NCBI GenBank assembly: GCA_964495615.1
Contig: CAZBVX010000006.1
Location: 1 to 29,741, forward strand
Length of the DNA stretch: 29,741 bases
Reading direction: 5' to 3'
Source: CAINDR01 sp964495615
GTDB taxonomy: Bacteria; Patescibacteriota; Patescibacteriia; Patescibacteriales; UBA12465
Shown here: positions 24,116 to 29,741 of the stretch, piece by piece
Position numbering within the stretch: the stretch's first letter is position 1
Layout: every line of letters begins with the position of its first letter
Notes under the pieces: generated by a model
Told to the model about the DNA's origin: nothing
Database searches by the model: none
What the model saw: the letters and a program-made list of their open reading frames with translations, nothing else
Program-made: the position numbers and the translations under genes

Positions 24116-27100
24116 ATGAAAAAATTTAAAAGAATTTTATTCATCGTTTTTCTTTTTACGGCCTTCTTTTCTGTGGGGAGTGTTGCTTTGGCCGGAACGC
24201 CGATTGATGTTGGCTTGGATAAAGTTGGTAGCAATATCAACTTGTCTGACACCAATCCTCAAGAGGTGGCAATTAGAATTATCAATTTGGCGTTGACCTT
24301 TTTGGGAATTCTGGCGGTGGGGATTATTCTTTATGGCGGTTTTGTCTGGATGAAAAGTAATGGCAGTGAAACCGAAATTGATAAAGCAAAAAAAATTCTC
24401 AAAAGCGGCTTGATTGGTTTGTTGATTATCTTGTCTGCTTGGGGAATCGCTTATTTTGTCATCACTAGATTTGTCGGTACGGGCGGCGGAAACAACAATG
24501 GCTCAGAAAATCCTGGCACAACCTGTGTTGCTGGTTTGCCTTGTTTTTGTGGCGGACAGACAGTTTGCAATAATGGAATTTCTTCTTGTGCCAACTATGA
24601 TTGCTCAAGTGCAACATCAACTCCGGTTAGCTGTAATGGTAGTTTGGATTTGGGGGTTTGCCAGCCGAACAGCAATCTTTGTGGTTCAGCCGACAAATTT
24701 TGCAATACTAATTGTTTGTGTGAAAACAAAAGCCAAGATGGTGATTCTTGCGGCCTCAGTCCTGATGGTTCTTGTGATGTGAATGGCAACAGTTGTTCTG
24801 CTGGACTAACTTGTAATCCGAACTCTTGTCTCTGTGAAGGTCCAATGATTATTTCCGGCATTAGTCCAGTCGGTGGATATTGTGATAATGACTTTAATAA
24901 GGTTTGTGATTCCTCCTCTGATTGTCCAGGTTCAACTTGTAACACCACTGTTCCGAATGGCAAGGAAGGAAATTTTCTCACTATCTATGGAAAAAATTTC
25001 AACAAAGCTTCTGGTAATCAACAAATATTTTTAGAAAATTTTGAAAGTTATCCAAACCAACAAACGCCGACTGGCGCGGTTTTTAGTAATTTGAAAGTTG
25101 GTTCTTCGGCAAAAATTTCGATTGCTAAGACGCCAATCAAGCAAAGTGCTGCTTTGTATTTTGAACAATCTCCAGGAAATGTCGATGGCCTAAATAGCAA
25201 AGCGGAAATTGTTTATTCTTTGAGCGGCGAGCAAAAATTCGCTAGTGGCCATCTCTATGGAATTCAACTAAGCTATCAAGGAGCAAGTGCCAATAATTTG
25301 GAAATTTATTTTAATGATGCCAAGGTTTCGGTTATTACTCCTGGGCAATACACCAATCAGCGTTCATTGTTCTTGCCTCTGCCTTCTTTGTCTTCCAGTA
25401 ATTCTCAAAAATTTAAATTTGTTTTGGTTAGTGGTCCAACTGGAAATGGCACTTCTTTATATTTGGATGATTTTTCAGTGGTTGATATTACTAATAATCA
25501 ACGAGTGACTATTGGTGGTGTTGTAGCCAAGAGTGCCGCCGAAACTTATTCTCAATGTGTGAATGCCGCAAACAATCAGTTGGTGGTGGTTATTCCGACC
25601 GGAGTTCAAAATGGAGAAATTGTTATTTCTAGAAACGGCGAACAAGATTCAACTAACGACAACCAGGGACCAAAAATTCCAAACTTTATCAAGAATGAAA
25701 TTGCTCGTCCTGGCCTCTGTTCTTTGTCGCCAAACGCTGCTCAAACCAATGATCAACTATCTTTCTTCGGAAATAATCTAAAAAATTCTTCAGTATTTTT
25801 TGGCAGCTACCAGGAAAATATTAGTGGCACCAAAAATTTAGTTGATAACAATTCTGGTTCTTCGGCTGTGCCAAGTGTTTATGTTGGCGGGAATAGTTTG
25901 TTTGTTGGTAATGGAAAATTAAAAAGTAATTTCCTTTATTTCACAAAATTAAATGATCTTCCTCCAGCACCGAGTATCATCTCTATTTCTCCTGATTCTG
26001 GTCCAGCCGGACAATATGTAACCATCAAAGGCAGCAACTTTGGAAACATCAAAGGAAATGGCAAAGTATTTTTTGGCGACAAGGAAGCAATCTACCAATT
26101 TCCAGAAGAATGTAGTTATTCTCTTTGGTCTGATCGGGAAATTTTGGTTAAGGTGCCAACCGGTATTAGCTCAGCAACTAATGTGGTACAAGTAATCACT
26201 GATTCTTGGACAATTGATTCTTCAAAAAATGGTTTGTATTTTACTTTTAATTCCAACCAGCAATTAGCTCCTGGTGTTTGTCGTATCAATCCGAACCGAG
26301 GACCAATAAATTCCAAAACCACTCTTTTTGGTGAGAATTTTGGTGCCAATGGCGCTTTAGCTAATGTTTATTTTAATTCAGTTCTAGCCACTTCAACCGT
26401 TTCTGCTAGTAATCGAGTAGATAAGGTTGAAGTAACTGTACCGAACGGCGCAGTTTCCGGCGGAGTGAGATTGGAAAATAGTAATTTGGTTAATTTTCAA
26501 GTTGGTTCTTGCACAAAAGATACCGATTGCTTTTTGGGTGTTTGTTGTTCATCAACCACAGCAAAGGCAGGACAATGTGCTGGTAGTTTGGTTGAATGTC
26601 TAGATGATATTAGCGGCTCAGTTTTTGAGTGGGCTTTTAGCACCAGTTTTAGCACTACTACTTTCCCAAATGTTAATAGTAGTTGCCTTGGCGTTTCCAA
26701 AGAAATAGGTTCTTGCCAAACTAATGAAGCTTGTCCAAATGTTCCAGGAAAATGTTCTTCTGGTTCTGAAATTATTTCAGTGGATAAAGGCGCTTGTTGT
26801 CCAGACGGATATTCAGCTTCCGATGGCCTTTGTTTGAAGGAAACTGGATTGCCATGGAGCGACGAAAAACAGGAAGGTTCTTTTTGTAAAACTTTACCCG
26901 AATATGAGAAACGTAATCGTTTGGTTTATTATTCGAACAAAACTTGTGCTCCTGGTTGGTTAAAAATAAATAATGATCTTTGCGCCCGAGGAGGTTCAAT
27001 CGATGAATTAAAAAAAGAAAATAATTGTTCTTTGTGTGCTCAAGGAGAAGAATTTATTAATGGAAAATGTGCAATCAGAATTCAATGTAAAGGAAACGAA

Positions 27101-29614
27101 GTTTGTAATGCTTCCGGTCGCTGCATGGTTGATGAAGCACCATCTTGCGAATGTTGTTGTCAGGTTAGTAACGGAAACCAAGATTGCTGCGCTCCATTAA
27201 TTTGTGGCGGAACTTGCGGTTCAGGTGATGCAAATCTTGGAAAATGTTCTGGTTGTTACGCTGCTGGCACTGACACCGCTTCGAGGGATGCTGCCTGTAA
27301 CTGTTCTGGTCACAACGGCCAATTCTGTGCGGTTTCTGATTCTTTTCCATCAGGTGCTTGTGTAGACTGTGCCTCTCTCGATGAACAAGGTTGTTTGGAT
27401 CACTCAGGAGTTTGTTGTTTGGATGCCAAAAACACCGTTAATGGCAAAGCGGTTTGTCGCGGCGGTCAAGGAGATTTGGTCCCTGGCGGTTTTTGTGCCT
27501 ATTATGACTGTTCAAAAACTGGTGACAAAAAATGTGCTTCCAGTACACCAATTAGTGATGGCGCCTATTCCTCAGTTCCTGATTGCGAAAAAGCCTGTGT
27601 TTCCAGTAGTGGTGATTCTGGCTTGGGATTAAGTTGTAATAGTGCTGGTTCGTCAGAAGTCGACTATACTTGTGATTCCACGATTTGCGGTGGCGCTTTT
27701 AGTACCAATCCTTTTTCTTGTCTTGATTCTTCTGGCACAAAAATTAATTCTGGCGATCCTTCTGCTAATGGAGAATGTGGAGTTTGTTGTTGTACGCCTG
27801 GCGATAATGCTTCTTGTCAAGCAATTAACCCGAAATTATCATGCAGTGCCGACAAAGGTGATTGCAGTGGAGCTTCTCGCGGCCTCTGTTGCGGTTGCAC
27901 AAAAGATGATGAATGCGGCGACGGAAATGTCGGCTGCGGCACCGATTCTTGTTGCTACCCAAAACCATCAATTCAAGAAGTTTCCCCAGCTTCTGGAGCA
28001 AATGGTGTTTGTCGAAATGTTGCCATTCAAGTTGATTTTGATCGCTTGATGGATCCAGTTAGTATTAATAATGATAGCGTTAGATTATTAGAAGAACATC
28101 CGGCAGGCTATAAATGTCCAAGCAGCACTCCTTTGGCTCTGGAAAACTTAAAAGAAAATATTTTTGCCAAGACTTTAAATTATTTGGAAAAAATTATTGC
28201 TTCGATTACTAATATTTTTAATAAAGACAATGCTTTGGCTAACAATACTGCTGACCACACTTATTGCCAAGTACCGATTAATATTCAGACTTTGGAAGTA
28301 ACCAAAAATTATAATCAAGTCACCTCTTTAACTATTAATCCAAAAACAGTATTGGCAAAAAATACCAAGTATTTAATTTTTGTAAAAGGAAACAATCAAG
28401 AGCCATCTTTAACAAAAGGTGTTTTGAGTATCGATGGTGTTGGTTTGGTGATTGATAACCCAAGTTCTCTAAGCGAAGAACATCAAGATTTGTTAAAAAT
28501 TATTGATGAGACCAAAAATGATTTGGAAGAATTGCAGATCAAAATTGAAGAAGCTGAAAAAGAAGGTAAGCCAGAAATAATTATTGAAGTCAACAATTTA
28601 TTCGATGAAGTTGAAAGAAAAAGAAATGACCTTGGCTTGCAGGTTGCTAAAATTTTTAATCAAATTGAAGTTTTGGAAAATAAAATTAGCGAGTTGGAAA
28701 AACAAAAAGATAAAGTTGCTTATTATCGCGAATTAGTTTATTTGGAGGGAAAAGAAGAATATCGTAACGAATTGATCAGCAACGAAATAGAGAGAAACAA
28801 ACAAGCCGTTTCAATTGAGAGAGAAATTGAAGAATATGTAATTAAATTAGAAAATAGTGGCAGCGCCCAAGATGGCGGCGTAAAAATCAACAACACTTCT
28901 TATCAGGCGTTTATTAGTTCTTTTGCTACCAAGGGAGATATTTGCCAAATCGATTACACCACCATCACTCCTAGTCAATACTTATTTTCAACAGTGACCA
29001 ATGATACTAGTGATGATGTTTATGGACAATCCGCCTTTGATTCAAAGGATGATCGCGACAAAGTATTTTCGGCTAGTGCTTATAGCTCTGATAATCAATT
29101 ATTAAATCCGGTTTCTGGATATTCTTGGACTTGGGAGTTTAATATGGCTGATTCTTCTCTGGTTTCCACCACTTCAATGCCGGTTGCTAATAAAATTATT
29201 GCTACTGTTTCTGACAAAATTAGTGATGCCAAAACTTTGCTTTACACTACCGTAAAAATGCCAAGCAATAATCAATACTTCGGTGGCAATGGCAAAAAAT
29301 CTAGTGCTGAACTATTTGTTTTTGTCTGTGCTAATCCTTGGCCAAGAATGAAAAGCAATGGAACATGGTCTCCTTGGCGAGATATCGTAAGCAATCCTTT
29401 CCAGTATGACTTCTATTATTGTCGTGATTCTGGTGGTCCAAGCAAAGACGATGATTTGCCAGAAATAGATGAAGCAAAAATCGCTAACCAGTCAGGAGAA
29501 AAAATTTGTAGCAATGATTCAACCAGAAAATGTTTCACAAACTCCGACTGTGCCGACGGTGCTGCTTGTATTTTTAGTGTTCTAAAAGAATATTATTTTT
29601 TCAGTAAAAATTAA
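24116..29614 (+). CDS. giant cysteine-rich surface protein with pilin-like anchor
   Basis: An 1832-residue exported protein; ATG 24116 starts a signal peptide cut near ALA-G (26), chosen over ten upstream open codons. The two-helix module (about 52-80 and 99-116, with YGGFVWM) matches the preceding protein residue for residue in spacing. Then come a Cys-rich segment (about 140-243), four IPT/TIG-like Ig units (244-508, 531-608, 618-701, 719-793; for example ISISPDSGPAGQYVTIKGSNF), a long Cys-rich region (about 797-1283), a Big_5-like unit (from 1285, AIQVDFDRLMD), a charged coiled coil (about 1450-1580) and a C-terminal part with CANPWP and FYYCRDSGG. The first IPT unit seems to contain an inserted beta-sandwich of about 150 residues (307-456). 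The many cysteines imply an oxidising exterior. Co-transcribed with the gene before it. Confidence 0.9.
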   Translation: MKKFKRILFIVFLFTAFFSVGSVALAGTPIDVGLDKVGSNINLSDTNPQEVAIRIINLALTFLGILAVGIILYGGFVWMKSNGSETEIDKAKKILKSGLIGLLIILSAWGIAYFVITRFVGTGGGNNNGSENPGTTCVAGLPCFCGGQTVCNNGISSCANYDCSSATSTPVSCNGSLDLGVCQPNSNLCGSADKFCNTNCLCENKSQDGDSCGLSPDGSCDVNGNSCSAGLTCNPNSCLCEGPMIISGISPVGGYCDNDFNKVCDSSSDCPGSTCNTTVPNGKEGNFLTIYGKNFNKASGNQQIFLENFESYPNQQTPTGAVFSNLKVGSSAKISIAKTPIKQSAALYFEQSPGNVDGLNSKAEIVYSLSGEQKFASGHLYGIQLSYQGASANNLEIYFNDAKVSVITPGQYTNQRSLFLPLPSLSSSNSQKFKFVLVSGPTGNGTSLYLDDFSVVDITNNQRVTIGGVVAKSAAETYSQCVNAANNQLVVVIPTGVQNGEIVISRNGEQDSTNDNQGPKIPNFIKNEIARPGLCSLSPNAAQTNDQLSFFGNNLKNSSVFFGSYQENISGTKNLVDNNSGSSAVPSVYVGGNSLFVGNGKLKSNFLYFTKLNDLPPAPSIISISPDSGPAGQYVTIKGSNFGNIKGNGKVFFGDKEAIYQFPEECSYSLWSDREILVKVPTGISSATNVVQVITDSWTIDSSKNGLYFTFNSNQQLAPGVCRINPNRGPINSKTTLFGENFGANGALANVYFNSVLATSTVSASNRVDKVEVTVPNGAVSGGVRLENSNLVNFQVGSCTKDTDCFLGVCCSSTTAKAGQCAGSLVECLDDISGSVFEWAFSTSFSTTTFPNVNSSCLGVSKEIGSCQTNEACPNVPGKCSSGSEIISVDKGACCPDGYSASDGLCLKETGLPWSDEKQEGSFCKTLPEYEKRNRLVYYSNKTCAPGWLKINNDLCARGGSIDELKKENNCSLCAQGEEFINGKCAIRIQCKGNEVCNASGRCMVDEAPSCECCCQVSNGNQDCCAPLICGGTCGSGDANLGKCSGCYAAGTDTASRDAACNCSGHNGQFCAVSDSFPSGACVDCASLDEQGCLDHSGVCCLDAKNTVNGKAVCRGGQGDLVPGGFCAYYDCSKTGDKKCASSTPISDGAYSSVPDCEKACVSSSGDSGLGLSCNSAGSSEVDYTCDSTICGGAFSTNPFSCLDSSGTKINSGDPSANGECGVCCCTPGDNASCQAINPKLSCSADKGDCSGASRGLCCGCTKDDECGDGNVGCGTDSCCYPKPSIQEVSPASGANGVCRNVAIQVDFDRLMDPVSINNDSVRLLEEHPAGYKCPSSTPLALENLKENIFAKTLNYLEKIIASITNIFNKDNALANNTADHTYCQVPINIQTLEVTKNYNQVTSLTINPKTVLAKNTKYLIFVKGNNQEPSLTKGVLSIDGVGLVIDNPSSLSEEHQDLLKIIDETKNDLEELQIKIEEAEKEGKPEIIIEVNNLFDEVERKRNDLGLQVAKIFNQIEVLENKISELEKQKDKVAYYRELVYLEGKEEYRNELISNEIERNKQAVSIEREIEEYVIKLENSGSAQDGGVKINNTSYQAFISSFATKGDICQIDYTTITPSQYLFSTVTNDTSDDVYGQSAFDSKDDRDKVFSASAYSSDNQLLNPVSGYSWTWEFNMADSSLVSTTSMPVANKIIATVSDKISDAKTLLYTTVKMPSNNQYFGGNGKKSSAELFVFVCANPWPRMKSNGTWSPWRDIVSNPFQYDFYYCRDSGGPSKDDDLPEIDEAKIANQSGEKICSNDSTRKCFTNSDCADGAACIFSVLKEYYFFSKN

Positions 29615-29618
29615 TTTG

Positions 29619-29627
29619 TGGTATAAT
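29619..29627 (+). promoter_or_regulatory. extended -10 promoter of the last gene
   Basis: TGG-TATAAT, a perfect -10 with extended -10, lies eight bases after the big-protein stop and 26 bases before the next ATG. The -35 at 17-base spacing (TTTCAG) is weak. Confidence 0.6.
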
Positions 29628-29653
29628 TATTTTAGCTAAGATTTTTTGATCAT

Positions 29654-29741
29654 ATGAAACCACTAATGTTTCAACCCATAGTTAAAGGCAGAAATTGCTA
29701 TTGGCTTTTTCTTTTACTTGCTGTTTCAAGCGTCTTTTTCG
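29654..29741 (+). CDS. start of an exported protein, cut by window end
   Basis: An open frame begins MKPLMFQPIVKGRNCYWLFL and continues LLAVSSVFF to the window edge (29 residues visible). A basic stretch followed by a hydrophobic core looks like a signal peptide or membrane anchor. It has its own promoter and lies directly after the giant surface protein, so it may belong to the same envelope locus. Nothing can be said of its function. No Shine-Dalgarno sequence. Confidence 0.6.
   Translation, partial: MKPLMFQPIVKGRNCYWLFLLLAVSSVFF

Noticed and set aside
24640..27960. Repeated GC-richer Cys codon patches as DNA repeats or recombination sites
   Set aside because: The similarity is at protein level (Cys, Asp, Ser, Gly spacing) and no long identical DNA repeat is visible.
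27642..28049. 135-codon open frame in another frame of the giant surface protein
   Set aside because: It is hydrophobic because it is a frame-shifted reading of Cys/Ser-rich coding sequence; the real frame has recognisable domains throughout.

Overview
The window looks like a piece of a Patescibacteria (Candidate Phyla Radiation) genome. This is inferred from low GC, very tight gene packing, a long-insertion nucleoside diphosphate kinase, small cytosolic proteins of unknown family, and large cysteine-rich Ig-like surface proteins that start with a VirB2/TrbC-like two-helix module. TGA is used as a stop (positions 7973, 16636, 17562), so the glycine-recoded code of Gracilibacteria/SR1 does not apply. 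A run of 100 N (16986-17085) marks a scaffold gap, so this is draft or metagenome assembly.

Layout. Positions 1-60 hold the 5' end of a 16S rRNA gene on the minus strand, with its leader and a strong promoter. A secreted triple-repeat protein with its own promoter and terminator follows (564-1529). A promoter at 1595-1623 starts an operon of metallo-beta-lactamase-fold hydrolase, NDP kinase, a small membrane protein and gyrA, closed by a terminator near 5890. The next operon is rmuC, a nucleotidyltransferase-like gene and an O-antigen ligase/polymerase-like membrane protein (5970-9232). It converges on a small minus-strand gene. Two small genes of unknown function then each carry an almost identical terminator hairpin, and the first has a palindrome filling its promoter spacer. 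radC (minus) is divergent from a long plus-strand cluster: M16 peptidase, UvrD-type helicase-nuclease, ruvB, queA (interrupted by the gap), lepB, hisS and rpsU (11388-19845). A bidirectional terminator separates rpsU from a convergent Rel/SpoT gene without C-terminal regulatory domains. Divergent from rel, two tandem paralogous surface proteins (858 and 1832 aa) fill 21519-29614, and a third exported protein starts at 29654 and runs off the window.

How the genes fit together. The left and middle parts are mostly housekeeping: rRNA, topology, repair and recombination (gyrA, rmuC, radC, helicase-nuclease, ruvB), tRNA modification and charging, protein export and stringent response. The right part is an envelope-display locus. 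Its proteins have Sec signal peptides that the lepB product could cleave, two membrane helices, and long extracellular arms of IPT/TIG, Big_5-like, cysteine-rich and coiled-coil segments. The two most interesting signals are that rpsU is the only gene here with a strong Shine-Dalgarno sequence, and the pilin-like-anchor fusion proteins with extra domains apparently inserted inside Ig-like folds.
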